Shown here piece by piece: positions 19,551-29,075 of a stretch of DNA of 64,000 nucleotides. The translations under genes were made by a program, and so were the position numbers. The notes below the pieces were generated by a model. It ran no database searches. It was not told the DNA's origin and was given only the letters and a program-made list of their open reading frames with translations. The number at the start of each line of letters is the position of its first letter. The stretch's first letter is position 1. Location of the stretch: positions 2,418,001 through 2,482,000 of the forward strand of contig NC_013194.1 in the NCBI RefSeq assembly GCF_000024165.1. The letters run 5' to 3'. The DNA comes from Accumulibacter phosphatis (lineage in GTDB: Bacteria > Pseudomonadota > Gammaproteobacteria > Burkholderiales > Rhodocyclaceae).

Positions 19551-20225
19551 CTAATCCGGAAGGCGCAGCGCCAGCGCTGCCCGTTCGGGCGTCGTGCCAT
19601 GCTCGACGACGCCAAGCAGCGGCGCCGGCAGGCGCGCCTGCAAGGCCGCCAGGTTCTCGCTGAAGCGTGACATCGCCGGGTCGATGCGGTTGGCCACCCA
19701 GCCGGCCAGCGGCAGGCCGCGCGCGGCGATCGCTTGCTGGGTCAGCAGCGCATGGTTGATGCAGCCCAGGCGCATGCCGACAACCAGAAGCAGTGGCAGG
19801 CCGAGCAGAGACGCCAGGTCGGCGGTGTCGGCGCCGGCACCGAGCGGCACGCAGAAACCGCCGACACCCTCGACCAGGACCACGTCGGCCATCGTCTGCA
19901 GCTTCGTCAGAGAGGCGGCGATGTGCGGCAGTTCGATGCGCCGGCCTTCCTCTTCGGCGGCGATGTGCGGCGCAATCGCGGCCCGGAAGCCGTAGGGATT
20001 GACCAGCGCGTGCGGTGCCGCGAACGAGGATGCGGCGAGCAGACGCTCGACGTCCTCGTTGACTCCCTGCTCGTCGAAGCCGGCGGCGATGGGTTTCATG
20101 GCCAGGGCGCTCACGCCTGTCCGACGCAAAGCGTGCAGCAGCGCGCAGGCGACGAAGGTCTTGCCGATTTCGGTGTCGGTGCCGGTGATGAACCAGCCGC
20201 GTGTGTCTTTCGGTGTGTCTTTCAT
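19551..20225 (-). CDS. bioD: Dethiobiotin synthetase
   Basis: This 224-residue enzyme carries out the ATP- and CO2-dependent ring closure of 7,8-diaminopelargonic acid to dethiobiotin. The P-loop is GTDTEIGKT near residue 14, followed by KPIAAG (catalytic lysine region) and VLVEGVGGFCVPL. It begins at the ATG overlapping the bioC stop (ATGA at 20222-20225), so it is translationally coupled and last in the bioAFHCD order. Its C-terminus (ERAALALRLPD) is complete. There is no bioB in the window; biotin synthase must be encoded elsewhere. Confidence 0.95.
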   Translation of the reverse strand: MKDTPKDTRGWFITGTDTEIGKTFVACALLHALRRTGVSALAMKPIAAGFDEQGVNEDVERLLAASSFAAPHALVNPYGFRAAIAPHIAAEEEGRRIELPHIAASLTKLQTMADVVLVEGVGGFCVPLGAGADTADLASLLGLPLLLVVGMRLGCINHALLTQQAIAARGLPLAGWVANRIDPAMSRFSENLAALQARLPAPLLGVVEHGTTPERAALALRLPD

Positions 20226-20992
20226 TTTCTGGCGTAGGCAAGAATGACGTCGTAACGGGCGGGCAGGCCGGCCGGCGTACGATGCCGCTCGTAGGCCGCC
20301 TGTACCTGCTGCCAGGCGCTGCGTCCGAACAGCCCGGCGCGTGCTCCTTCGCCGACCGAGTTGGCGCCGATGTCCTTGACGGCGCGCAGCAGCGATTTCA
20401 GGTCGGGGTAGTGCAGGCTTAGTGTCTGGCGATGCAGGCGGATATCGGCGAAACCGGCTTGCGCCAGCGCTGTGCCGATCGCCAGCGGTTCGCTGAAGCT
20501 GAGCGTGTGGCGATAGCGGTCGATGCCGGTGAAGGCCTCGCGCAGTTCGTGGAAGGTGTCGGGTCCGAGCGTGCTCAGCGCCAGCCGCCCGCCGGGACGC
20601 AGGACGCGCCGCGCTTCGCCGAAAACCTTCTCGGCATCGCACCACTGTACGGTCAGGCTCGACCACCAGGCGGCGAAACTCGCGTCCCGGCAGGGCAGGG
20701 CCTCGATGTCGGCAGCGAGGCAGACATCGGCGTCGTCACGCGCCAGAGCCAGCATGGCGGGGGCGAAATCGACTGCGGTGAGGTGGGCGCCGGGCCAGCG
20801 CGAACGCAGCAGGCGGGCGCCGTAGCCGGTGCCGCAACCGGCATCGAGAATGCTGTTCGGCTCGGGAGACGGGTCGAAGTCGGCCAGAAGGTGGTCGCAG
20901 ACCTGTCGTTGCAGCACGGCGGCGCCATCGTAGGACGCCGCCGCGCGTTCGAAAGCCTCGCGTACACGCTGCCTAGGGGGCGGGGCGGACAT
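20222..20992 (-). CDS. bioC: Malonyl-ACP O-methyltransferase
   Basis: The 256-residue SAM-dependent methyltransferase starts the pimeloyl pathway by methylating the free carboxyl of malonyl-ACP. The start MSAPPPRQRVREAFERAA fits the family (xRVxxAFxxAAxxYD). Motif I is LDAGCGTGYGARLL and motif post-I LTAVDFAPAML. SLTVQWCD is typical of BioC. Its ATG lies within the end of bioH (overlap 20973-20992), and its stop overlaps the bioD start by ATGA, which indicates strict co-translation. Confidence 0.93.
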   Translation of the reverse strand: MSAPPPRQRVREAFERAAASYDGAAVLQRQVCDHLLADFDPSPEPNSILDAGCGTGYGARLLRSRWPGAHLTAVDFAPAMLALARDDADVCLAADIEALPCRDASFAAWWSSLTVQWCDAEKVFGEARRVLRPGGRLALSTLGPDTFHELREAFTGIDRYRHTLSFSEPLAIGTALAQAGFADIRLHRQTLSLHYPDLKSLLRAVKDIGANSVGEGARAGLFGRSAWQQVQAAYERHRTPAGLPARYDVILAYARK

Positions 20993-21737
20993 GGCAGAAA
21001 TCGTCCAGGAGACGGACAAAGCGCTCGCGGTCGTTGAGGAAGGGCGCGTGCCCGGCGCCACCGAAAACCTCCAGGCGGGCATTCGCGATGGTCTCGGCGA
21101 GGTAGCGTGCCGCGGCCAGCGGATTCAGGGGGTCGTTCTCGCCGTGGACGAGCAGACAGCGTGCGGTGACTGCCGGGAGCAGGGGACGCAGATCGATCTC
21201 CCGGAGCCAGTCCAGACCACGGCCGAGCGCTTCGATCTGCGGCCCCGGCGCGCGGTTGAGGGAGGCGAGAAGCTCGCGGGTGATCGCCCGTGCCTGATTG
21301 TCGCCCTGGCTCAGCAAGGTGACGAAACGCTGCAGCGTCTGCTCCGGCTGCAATCTGACGCTGGCCGAAAAACTATCGACGACTGCCGGCGCCTGCGCTG
21401 CGCGCCAATCGCCGCGTTGCGTGAAGCTGGCCGTGGCGCCGACGAGGACCAGTCCGTTGACGCGTTCGGGAGCCAGCACGGCGGCGCGCACCGCCAGCAT
21501 GCCGCCGAGCGACCAGCCGCAGAGCACCACCGGGTTCGGGAGGGCGTCGATCAGTGTCTGCGCCGTGGCGGTGAAATCGCCGCTGTCGTCGGCTGCCTCG
21601 CCGTAGCCGGGCAGGTCAATGAGGTGCACCCGCGCGTGTGCCGACAAGGCGGGCCGCAGCGGCTCCCAGACGGCGCTGCCGAGCCCCCAGCCGTGGATCA
21701 GCGCGAGGTCCGGGCCCTCGCCGACAACTCGCGTCAT
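20973..21737 (-). CDS. bioH: Pimeloyl-ACP methyl ester carboxylesterase
   Basis: The 254-residue alpha/beta hydrolase removes the methyl ester that ends pimelate synthesis. It has the oxyanion-loop HGWG, the nucleophile elbow GWSLGG (catalytic Ser), an aspartate in HGENDPLNP and the final histidine in GGAGHAPFLND. The start MTRVVGEGPDLALIHGWG overlaps the bioF stop (ATGA, 21734-21737). Position between bioF and bioC is the classical arrangement in many beta- and gammaproteobacteria. Confidence 0.93.
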   Translation of the reverse strand: MTRVVGEGPDLALIHGWGLGSAVWEPLRPALSAHARVHLIDLPGYGEAADDSGDFTATAQTLIDALPNPVVLCGWSLGGMLAVRAAVLAPERVNGLVLVGATASFTQRGDWRAAQAPAVVDSFSASVRLQPEQTLQRFVTLLSQGDNQARAITRELLASLNRAPGPQIEALGRGLDWLREIDLRPLLPAVTARCLLVHGENDPLNPLAAARYLAETIANARLEVFGGAGHAPFLNDRERFVRLLDDFCHVRPAP

Positions 21738-22897
21738 GCCAGTTCTCGCAAGGCGTCCAGCAGTTGGCCGACCTGTTCTGCGCTGTGCGCCGCCGTCAAC
21801 GAAACGCGCAGGCGGGCGCTGCCGACGGGTACCGTCGGCGGCCGGATCGCCGGCACCCACAGGCCGCGCTCGTAGAGCGCCCCGGCAATGCGCAGCGTTT
21901 CGTGGTTGTCGCCGATGACCAGCGGCTGGATGGCCGTCGGTGAGGGCAGCAGGCGCCAGCGTGCGTTGGCGAGTCGGGCGACGCCATCGCGCCACTGCGC
22001 AATGAGTTGCCAGAGATGGTCACGACGGGCATCGCCGGCGGCGATCAGGTCGAGGCTGGCGTCCAGCGCGCAGGCGACCAGCGGGCTGCCGGCGGTGGTG
22101 AAGATGTAGGTGCGGGAACGCTGTTCCAGCCATTCGATGACCGTCGTCGCGGCGGCGACGAAGGCACCGGCGGCGCCCGCCGCCTTGCCGAGCGTGCCCA
22201 TGTAGATCAGTCGCCTGGCCGCGGGCAGGTTGAAGTGCGCCAGACTGCCGCGTCCCTGCCGGCCGAGGACGCCGAAACCATGCGCGTCGTCGACCACCAG
22301 CCAGGCGTCGAAGCGCTCGGCCAGCGCCAGCAGGCCGGGCAGGGGGGCGAGATCGCCGTCCATGCTGAAGACGGCGTCGGTGAGGATCAGCTTGCGGCGC
22401 GCGCGACTGGCGGTCAGCAGGTGCTCGAGTGCGCTCAGGTCGCCGTGCGGGTAGCGCTGGTTTTCGGCGCGCGATAGCTGCACGGCGTCGATCAGCGAGG
22501 CATGGTTGAGGCGGTCGGCGAAGACAGCGTCGTGACGCCCGACAAGCGCTGGAACGATGGCCAGGTTGGCCATGTAGCCAGTGGAGAAGAGGAGCGCACG
22601 CGGGAAACCGGTGAAAGCGGCGAGCTTCTCCTCGAGCGCCGCGTGCGGGGCGAGGTGGCCGCTGACCAGGTGCGAGGCGCCGCTGCCGACCCCCCAGGCG
22701 CGTGCACCGGCGCAGGCGGCCTCGACAAGCGCCGGGTCATTGGCCAGGCCGAGGTAGTCGTTGCTGCAGAAGCTGATCAGATCCCGGCCGTCGACCGTGG
22801 CCTGCGGGCCGCAAGGCCCTTCGAGCGTGCGACGCCGGCGTTTGAGACCGGCGTGCTGCAGCGCGTCGAGTTCGCCTTGCAGTTCTTCCCAGATCAT
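21734..22897 (-). CDS. bioF: 8-amino-7-oxononanoate synthase
   Basis: This 387-residue PLP enzyme of the alpha-oxoamine synthase family condenses pimeloyl-ACP with L-alanine. Diagnostic stretches are SFCSNDYLGLANDP near residue 45, GSGASHLVSGH, the PLP-aspartate VDDAHGFGVLG and the Schiff-base lysine in YMGTLGKAAGAAGAF. The ATG at 22897 overlaps the 3' end of bioA by 4 bases, so the operon is coupled here too. Confidence 0.95.
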   Translation of the reverse strand: MIWEELQGELDALQHAGLKRRRRTLEGPCGPQATVDGRDLISFCSNDYLGLANDPALVEAACAGARAWGVGSGASHLVSGHLAPHAALEEKLAAFTGFPRALLFSTGYMANLAIVPALVGRHDAVFADRLNHASLIDAVQLSRAENQRYPHGDLSALEHLLTASRARRKLILTDAVFSMDGDLAPLPGLLALAERFDAWLVVDDAHGFGVLGRQGRGSLAHFNLPAARRLIYMGTLGKAAGAAGAFVAAATTVIEWLEQRSRTYIFTTAGSPLVACALDASLDLIAAGDARRDHLWQLIAQWRDGVARLANARWRLLPSPTAIQPLVIGDNHETLRIAGALYERGLWVPAIRPPTVPVGSARLRVSLTAAHSAEQVGQLLDALRELA

Positions 22898-24225
22898 GTC
22901 GGCAGTGCGGCGTCCAGCGCGGCCATGGCCCGCGTCGCCAGGAACGTGCACTCCTCGTTGTCGATCACGTAGGGCGGCATGAAGTAGACGGTGTTGCCGA
23001 TCGGCCGCAGCAGGACTTCGTGCGCCAGGGCCTGCCGGTAGAAGCGCTGCGAAAACTGCGGGTCGTCGGTGTGTACGTCGAAGGCGGCGATCATGCCGCG
23101 CTGGCGCAGGTGGCGCACCCGCGGATGCCCGGCGAGCGGGCTCAGGCAGGTGGCGAGATGTTCGGCGAGGACACGGTTGGCGACGAGGACCTGGTCGTCG
23201 GCGAAGATGTCGAGCGTCGCCAGCGCTGCCCGGCAGGCGAGTGCGTTGCCGGTGTAGGAGTGCGAGTGCAGGAAGCCACGGCTGGTGCTGTCGTCGTAGA
23301 AGCAATCATAGACGGCGTCGGTGGTCATGACGATCGACAGCGGCAGGTAGCCGCCGGAGATGCCTTTCGACAGGCACAGGAAGTCGGGCCTGATGCCGGC
23401 CTGCTCATGGGCGAAGAACGTGCCGGTGCGACCACAGCCAACGGCGATCTCGTCGCAGATCAGGTGCACCTCGTAGTGGTCGCAAAGCTCGCGGGCGAGA
23501 CGCAGATACTCCGGGTCGTACATCGCCATGCCGCTGGCGCACTGGATCAGCGGTTCGACGATCAGTGCGGCGATGCGCTCGTGGTGGGCTTCGAGATGGC
23601 TGGCCAGCGCGGCGGCAGCGCGGCGGGCGACATCGACCGGGGCTTCGCCGTCCATCGCCAGGCGGGCGTCCGGCGTCGGCACGGTTTGGGCCGGGCGGAT
23701 CAGCGGCGCATAGGCGTCCTTGAACAGCGGTACGTCGGTGACCGCCAGCGCGCCGACCGTTTCGCCGTGATAGCTGCCAGCCAGGCAGAGGAACGTATCC
23801 TTGCCCCGGCGACCCCGGTTGTGCCACGAGTGGAAGGACATCTTGAGCGCGATCTCGGTCGCCGACGCGCCGTCGGAAGCATAGAAGCAATGTCCGAGGG
23901 CGCCACCGGTCAGGCCGGCCAGACGTTCGGAGAGTTCGACTACCGGTCGATGCGTGAAGCCGGCGAGGATCACGTGTTCGAGCTCGTCAAGTTGCTCGCG
24001 CAGCGCCGCGTTGATGCGGGGGTGGCCGTGGCCGAAGAGGTTGACCCACCACGAACTGATGCCGTCGAGGTAGCGCCGGCCGTCGAAGTCGTACAGCCAG
24101 ACGCCCTTGCCGCGGGCGATCGGGATCAGCGGCAAGGCTTCGGAAGCGGCCGCATGCTGCTTCATCTGGGTGCACGGATGCCAGACGGCAGCCAGGCTAC
24201 GTTGCAGCAGATCGCTGTTGGCCAT
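22894..24225 (-). CDS. bioA: Adenosylmethionine-8-amino-7-oxononanoate transaminase
   Basis: The enzyme transfers the amino group of SAM to 7-keto-8-aminopelargonate. The start MANSDLLQRSLAAVWHPCTQMKQH gives the conserved WHPxTQ. GISSWWVNLFGHGHP, ASDGASATEIALKM, the PLP-aspartate ICDEIAVGCGRTG and the lysine in LCLSKGISGGYLPLS follow. It is first in the five-gene operon. The stop of the upstream DUF2863 gene is only about 20 bases away, so that gene may share the promoter. Confidence 0.95.
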   Translation of the reverse strand: MANSDLLQRSLAAVWHPCTQMKQHAAASEALPLIPIARGKGVWLYDFDGRRYLDGISSWWVNLFGHGHPRINAALREQLDELEHVILAGFTHRPVVELSERLAGLTGGALGHCFYASDGASATEIALKMSFHSWHNRGRRGKDTFLCLAGSYHGETVGALAVTDVPLFKDAYAPLIRPAQTVPTPDARLAMDGEAPVDVARRAAAALASHLEAHHERIAALIVEPLIQCASGMAMYDPEYLRLARELCDHYEVHLICDEIAVGCGRTGTFFAHEQAGIRPDFLCLSKGISGGYLPLSIVMTTDAVYDCFYDDSTSRGFLHSHSYTGNALACRAALATLDIFADDQVLVANRVLAEHLATCLSPLAGHPRVRHLRQRGMIAAFDVHTDDPQFSQRFYRQALAHEVLLRPIGNTVYFMPPYVIDNEECTFLATRAMAALDAALPT

Positions 24226-24245
24226 CGTTGGTTCTCGGCAGCGCA

Positions 24246-25424
24246 TCAGTGGAGCGTCTGCGACGGCGCGTCATCCTGTTCCGGCATTTCCGCATGCACC
24301 GTATCTCCCTCCACGCTGGGATACAGCGGCGCGCCGCAGTCGTCACAGAACTCGTAGGGAAACTGCTGGTCGAGCACCACGACCTCGCGGATGCCAGCCT
24401 TGCGCAGCACGGACTCGATCTCGCCGGCGACATCGGTGGTTTCGTCTTCGATGCCGAGCAGTGGCCAGACGACGCCGTGGTAGACCACATCGCTGTCAGC
24501 GGGGCCAAAGCCGATCCGGTACTCCTCGAGGCGTTTGTCGTGGAAGGCGCCGACCACGGCGCGCAGGTTGTCGGAGACGGCCTCGCCGAGTGCGGTGCGG
24601 AGAAAATCTACCGAGGCATTCAGCGAGTAGGGGCGCGACGCACTATCGGCGGCCCGGCAGGCGGCATGGTACGCATCCGCCAGCAAAGCCTGATAGGCGC
24701 AGCCGGTGAGCAATGGCTCGAGGCAAGGCGCGCCCTGCTTCAGCCACTCCTTCAGTGCGCCTTCACGGGTGGTCTTGTCCGCCTCGTTCCAGCGAAACAG
24801 CGGCTTGCCGCGCGGCACCGTCAAGGCACCGAGGAGATAGCGCGTATCGGACAGGAAGCGGTTCGTTTCGGGCATCGCCGAGGCGTCGACGTTGAGGTCG
24901 TCGCCGGTCAGTGCCGCCGCGCCGAGTCGGCGCATCAACTGCCAGGTATCGACGAAGCTGTGCGGCAGCTGATCGGGACTGTAGAGGTAGTCGGCGAGGG
25001 CAAGCCGGGCGCCAGCGGCGAGGACGTGTGCGCCGAGATGAACCTTGATCGTCTGCAGAAGATTTCTGGGGATTGCGGCCGCCGGGATCGAGAAGCGCGA
25101 CCAGGCGAGCACCGGCACGGCAAAAAGCAGCAGGTCGAATTCCTGTCCCTGATCCAGCAGGATGCATGATTCGGCGTGCGACTCGATAATGTCGGCGAGG
25201 TCGTCGTGCCCCATCGGATGGGTGTCGAACAGACGGTCGAGGGCAGCGGTCAGGTCGTCCTCGGCACCATCGTGGAACAGCCGGTCGAGGAGCTCGGCGA
25301 GGCGGGCCTGCCAGAAGGTATCCTCAAGCTTGCTGCCGGACTCGGCCAGACCGATGGCGAGACGGCCTAGCTCGGTGGCGTCAGCCGAGATGCGCTTGCG
25401 GGAGGAGAGGCGGTTGCGTTTCAT
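24246..25424 (-). CDS. DUF2863 family protein
   Basis: The 392-residue cytoplasmic protein begins at the ATG giving MKRNRLSSRKRISADATELGRLAIGLAESGSKLED. It matches the DUF2863 family as I know it from Betaproteobacteria, including PVLAWSRFSIP in the first half and the acidic C-terminus with FCDDCGAPLYPSVEG, a short zinc-ribbon-like Cys pair. Function is unknown. It lies directly upstream of bioA on the same strand; this may be a shared transcript or chance. Confidence 0.85.
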   Translation of the reverse strand: MKRNRLSSRKRISADATELGRLAIGLAESGSKLEDTFWQARLAELLDRLFHDGAEDDLTAALDRLFDTHPMGHDDLADIIESHAESCILLDQGQEFDLLLFAVPVLAWSRFSIPAAAIPRNLLQTIKVHLGAHVLAAGARLALADYLYSPDQLPHSFVDTWQLMRRLGAAALTGDDLNVDASAMPETNRFLSDTRYLLGALTVPRGKPLFRWNEADKTTREGALKEWLKQGAPCLEPLLTGCAYQALLADAYHAACRAADSASRPYSLNASVDFLRTALGEAVSDNLRAVVGAFHDKRLEEYRIGFGPADSDVVYHGVVWPLLGIEDETTDVAGEIESVLRKAGIREVVVLDQQFPYEFCDDCGAPLYPSVEGDTVHAEMPEQDDAPSQTLH

Positions 25425-25659
25425 GGTCGGAGCCTGGGGACGGTCAATCTGCAATTGTACCAAGCTGACGCCTCCGGCGCCTGTGCGCACGCGTCTTCTT
25501 GGCGTTGCGAGGCACCGACCGGCGTGGAATTGCTGCCCGGCTTACCTGCGAGCAGTCCGCACTGCACCGCCGGACGGCATGCGGGGGCGACCCGGAAAGC
25601 AGCGGCCGGCTGCTGCCGGAAACGTGGATAGGCGGGAAGTCGATCCCGTCGGCAGCGAC

Positions 25660-26133
25660 TCAGGCGAGGCGGAACCGCGCCATGGACGCCACTGCCGGCC
25701 CGTGACCGAGATCCGGCGTGATGATCAACTCAAGGACCGTAACGGCAGCCAGGTCGACCCGATGGTCCTCGCTTTCCGTACTCGCCCCTTGCGGGCTGAA
25801 GTTCCATTGCTGGCGCACGATCTCATGAAACGACTGTCCGCCGTCGCCAGACCAGCGCAGCAGATATTCCTGCGTCCGCGGCAACGACGTCTCGACGAAA
25901 TCGATCTGTATTCGCCGCACTCGTTGCGGTGACGCAAAGAGCAGCCGGATTGTCTGACTGCCCGGCACGGCGGCACGCCAGCCGCTGTTGTGACCGGGCA
26001 CCAGCGCGCCTTCGATCGGATAGGCAGCGTCCTCGGAGCTGATTTCCACCTCCGCCACTTCGTCGAGCCTGAGCCACTCTGCCGGGGCCGGCGGGCTGGC
26101 CGGTCTGTTGGCAGCGATCAATCGCTTGCGCAT
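25660..26133 (-). CDS. Discoidin / carbohydrate-binding-like small protein
   Basis: The 157-residue protein has an ATG preceded by AGGACAAG. After a basic start (MRKRLIAANRP) it is a single beta-rich domain: EVEISSEDAAYPIEGAL, IRLLFASPQRVRRIQIDFVE, EYLLRWSGDGGQSF and the closing LELIITPDLG. This is the F5/8-type-C jelly-roll pattern that binds sugars. It has no signal peptide, so the site of action is unclear. It is followed by a DUF2934 gene in the same direction upstream. Confidence 0.7.
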   Translation of the reverse strand: MRKRLIAANRPASPPAPAEWLRLDEVAEVEISSEDAAYPIEGALVPGHNSGWRAAVPGSQTIRLLFASPQRVRRIQIDFVETSLPRTQEYLLRWSGDGGQSFHEIVRQQWNFSPQGASTESEDHRVDLAAVTVLELIITPDLGHGPAVASMARFRLA

Positions 26134-26185
26134 GTTCTTGTCCTCGTCTCGCTGCAGGCCCCCGGCATGCCGGATGCCGTCGATG

Positions 26186-26671
26186 CTAGGTACTCGCTTC
26201 GCCCAGCTGGGCGGCGATTTGCTGCTCGGCGAGGGACCAGTAATGGGCGGAACATCCCTGAAAACCATCCTTCTCGGCAATGAAATAGGCGGCGGACTCG
26301 ACCATGCGATAGCGTTCCTCGGCACTTGGCTGGCTCGCTGCCGGGCTGGCGACGGTCACCGCAGGCGGGCTTTGAGGTGCTGCGACAGCGGCCGCCGCCG
26401 GAGCGCTGGGTGCACTCGCGGCCACGCTGGCCGCAGGCGCCGCGCTGGCTGCCGGCGCTTGGCTCTTAGGGGCAGCGCTCGTCGTCGCAACCGCTTTCTT
26501 GGCCGGGGCTGCTTTCTCGGGCGTAGTCGCCGGGGTCGCCTTTTCGGCAGCAACTGCCGGGGCCTTCTTTACCGCCGGCGCCTTGGCCGGCGTATTGTCC
26601 GTGGTCGTCGCGCTCGCCACAGCCTTCTTGGTGGTGGACGCTCTCTTGGTCGTGCTCTTGTCTTCAGTCAT
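26186..26671 (-). CDS. DUF2934 protein with histone-H1-like tail
   Basis: The 161-residue protein has two parts. Residues 1-115 are low-complexity Lys/Ala/Pro/Thr (TTKRASTTKKAVASATTT ... EKAAPAKKA), like bacterial histone-H1-type DNA-binding tails. The last 45 residues (SAEERYRMVESAAYFIAEKDGF ... WSLAEQQIAAQL) form a DUF2934 domain. A nucleoid-binding or stress role is plausible but unproven. The start is the ATG at 26671; an upstream in-frame extension has no ribosome site. Confidence 0.8.
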   Translation of the reverse strand: MTEDKSTTKRASTTKKAVASATTTDNTPAKAPAVKKAPAVAAEKATPATTPEKAAPAKKAVATTSAAPKSQAPAASAAPAASVAASAPSAPAAAAVAAPQSPPAVTVASPAASQPSAEERYRMVESAAYFIAEKDGFQGCSAHYWSLAEQQIAAQLGEAST

Positions 26672-27062
26672 GGTGATCCCCTTGGGTAGCGATGTCGGTA
26701 AACGTGTCGGCAAAAATTGCTGAGTGCAGGCGTGCAAGAACGCAGAGAAACAGGGAGAAATACGGATTGGACAACACCAGCATACGTTCGCAGGATAGGA
26801 AAATCAGACGCATCGGTCAAGGTGAATCCGGAATCCGGCGGTGCCGGCACGCGCCTGCGGCGCGGCGTTACGCGTCAGCTGGCCCGCGAGCGAAGTTCAG
26901 ACCATGCCAGGCGTGGACCGTCGCTTTGGCTGATCGCCCGCGGGAAGGGCGGGGCCACGTCAGGAGCGTTGAGCGGGCACGGCCCCAGCCGGTCGCCACG
27001 CTTCCTGGGGCAGGGGGGCGAGTTGGCGATGGCAAGCGTTGGCGAGTGAGCTTCGGCGTCGG
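26672..27062. other. Non-coding interval (about 390 bp)
   Basis: No convincing gene, RNA or repeat is visible between the DUF2934 gene and the end of the chemoreceptor gene. It should contain the promoter of the DUF2934 gene at its left end and the 3' end of the chemoreceptor transcript at its right end. Open frames crossing it lack ribosome sites and family resemblance. Confidence 0.5.
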
Positions 27063-28703
27063 TCATACCTTGAAGTAGGCCACGGCAGCCTGCAAGCTGG
27101 CAGCCACATTCTTCAGTTCCTGGGCGGCCGCAGCATTGTTCCGGGTCGCGGCGTCGGTCTCCTCGGTCATCGACGCGATGTTCTCGACGTGACCGGCGAT
27201 GCCGGTAGCGGCAATCGCCTGCTCCCGAGTGGCGTTGGCTACGTCGCGCGCCCTGGCCAGCGAATCCTCGGCATGGCGCTCGATCTCGTCGAGCACGCCG
27301 GTCGCCTGCAAGGCGAGTTCCCGGCCCTGGCGCACCTTCGGCTCGGCGCTCTGCATCGCCTGCACGGTTTCGCTGGTGTCCCCCTGAATCGTGCTCACCA
27401 TCTGGCTGATGCGGGCCGTAGCCTGGGTCGTGCGTTCGGCCAGTTTGCGTACCTCGTCCGCAACGACGGCGAAACCACGCCCCTGTTCGCCAGCGCGCGC
27501 GGCCTCGATCGCGGCGTTGAGGGCGAGCAGATTGGTCTGATCGGCAATCTCCTTGATCACTTGGGTGATGGTGCCGATCTCCTGCGAGCGGCCCACCAGT
27601 GCGTGGATACGCGTCGTCGAGTCGGCCACCGCGACGGCGATGCTCTCGATCTCGCCGGCGGCGAGGCGGACCACCTGGGCACCCCGGCTCGCTAGGTCGG
27701 CCGTCTGGCGCGAGTTCTCCTCGGTTGTCCGGGCAATTTCGGAGACCTCGTTGATGCTGACGGTCAGTTCTTCGATGGAAGCCGCTGTCGCGGCACTCGA
27801 TTCGGCCTGATTGCGCGCGGCCAGACTGATCTCCTCGGCCGCGACGGATAACTCTCCGGACTCCTTGACGAGCACGGCAGTCCCCTGGTTGATCTCGTGC
27901 ACGACACCCTGCAGCCGGGTCTGCATGGTGGCGAGCGCGCCCAGCAGGTTGCCGGGGGCAGTGCTGGTGGAAGTGATGCTGCGCGTCAGGTCGCCCTGGG
28001 CAAACTGTTCGACCTGCGCGGCGGCCAGCGCCGGCTCGCCGCCGAGCTGCTGCTGAACACTGCGGTTGATCGTCCAGCCGAGAATACCCAGGAGGACGCC
28101 AGCCACGGCCACGAAGGCGATGCTCTTGCTGGCGTTTTCCCAGAAAGCGGCGTCCACGTCCTCGATGTATACACCGGTGGCCACCCACCAGCCCCAGGGT
28201 GCAAAGACCTTGGCATAGGCAATCTTCGGAATCGGCTTGTCGCTCCCCGGCTTGGCGAACGCGTAGTCCATGCTGGCTTCACCGTTGCGCTTGAGCAGGT
28301 CGATCCAGTCCTTGATGTAGGCCTTGCCGGTTGGGTCCTTGGTCTCCAGCGTGTTCTTGCCCTCCCTTTCGGGTCGGGTGCCGTGCATCATCGTGGTGCC
28401 GGCGAAATCATAGATGAACAGATAGTCCTCGGCGTTGAAGCGACTGTTGCGCAGGCTGTCCTTCGCCAGTTGCTGAGCCTCCTCCTGCGTCAGCTTGCCG
28501 GCCTGCTGAAGCTCGTGCTGGTGCTGGAGAACGCCGATGGCGGAGTTGACGACGGCCCGTATCGCCAGGCGCTTTTCGCCCAGCATCTGCTGGCGCAGCT
28601 CATAAACCGAGTAAGCTCCCAGGGCGAACAGCCCCAGCAGCATGCTGATGAGCAAAGCATAAAGACGAGTCTTCAGCGACATGTTTCGCGGCAAGCCGAT
28701 CAT
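27063..28703 (-). CDS. Methyl-accepting chemotaxis protein with Cache sensor
   Basis: The 546-residue receptor starts at the ATG preceded by GGAGG. A first membrane helix (LYALLISMLLGLFALGAYSV, residues 15-34) is followed by a periplasmic sCache_2-type domain (YLFIYDFAGTTMMHG ... WWVATGVYIEDV). A second helix (SIAFVAVAGVLLGILGWTI, about 190), a HAMP-like linker and the signalling coiled coil follow, with the hairpin EQGRGFAVVADEVRKLAERT. It senses an unknown small ligand and controls CheA. It has no CheR-binding pentapeptide at the C-terminus and ends in LQAAVAYFKV, typical of this group. Confidence 0.92.
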   Translation of the reverse strand: MIGLPRNMSLKTRLYALLISMLLGLFALGAYSVYELRQQMLGEKRLAIRAVVNSAIGVLQHQHELQQAGKLTQEEAQQLAKDSLRNSRFNAEDYLFIYDFAGTTMMHGTRPEREGKNTLETKDPTGKAYIKDWIDLLKRNGEASMDYAFAKPGSDKPIPKIAYAKVFAPWGWWVATGVYIEDVDAAFWENASKSIAFVAVAGVLLGILGWTINRSVQQQLGGEPALAAAQVEQFAQGDLTRSITSTSTAPGNLLGALATMQTRLQGVVHEINQGTAVLVKESGELSVAAEEISLAARNQAESSAATAASIEELTVSINEVSEIARTTEENSRQTADLASRGAQVVRLAAGEIESIAVAVADSTTRIHALVGRSQEIGTITQVIKEIADQTNLLALNAAIEAARAGEQGRGFAVVADEVRKLAERTTQATARISQMVSTIQGDTSETVQAMQSAEPKVRQGRELALQATGVLDEIERHAEDSLARARDVANATREQAIAATGIAGHVENIASMTEETDAATRNNAAAAQELKNVAASLQAAVAYFKV

Positions 28704-29075
28704 GGCGATCCCTCCAGCGAATGATGGGGCCGGCACGACCGCGGGTCCGGCACTCTGTATTGGCGCAAAGTCAGCGGTCACCGATGCGAATCATCGGGGA
28801 GGTGCCGCTGTCTGGTCCGAGCGCGCCGTACTGGCGGCTGGCCTCCGAGGGTTGGCCACGGGCCCGACGATTCCATGATGACTGCAGGCAAAGGATACCA
28901 GAAAGCCAAATGGCGGATGTCCTCCCCATTTCCTGCACAGTAATGCTCAGCGCGCAAGCGGCGACGCCGCTGCGCCGTCACCACGTCCCTGCCGGCCTCT
29001 GCCGCTCCAGGCCCGCCCTCGGTGGGTCGAGCGATCGAGCAAGCAAGCAAGCAAGGTCTGCCGTTGCCCCGTGTC
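28704..29075. other. Non-coding interval (about 370 bp) with AAGC microsatellite
   Basis: This stretch lies between the start of the chemoreceptor gene and the end of the EamA permease gene. It contains a short tetranucleotide run (four to five AAGC units around 29037-29056). It must hold the chemoreceptor promoter at its left end. I see no supported gene. Confidence 0.5.

Noticed and set aside
29037..29056. AAGC tetranucleotide run as a phase-variation switch
   Set aside because: It lies outside any reading frame, beyond the end of the permease gene, so slippage would not alter a protein.
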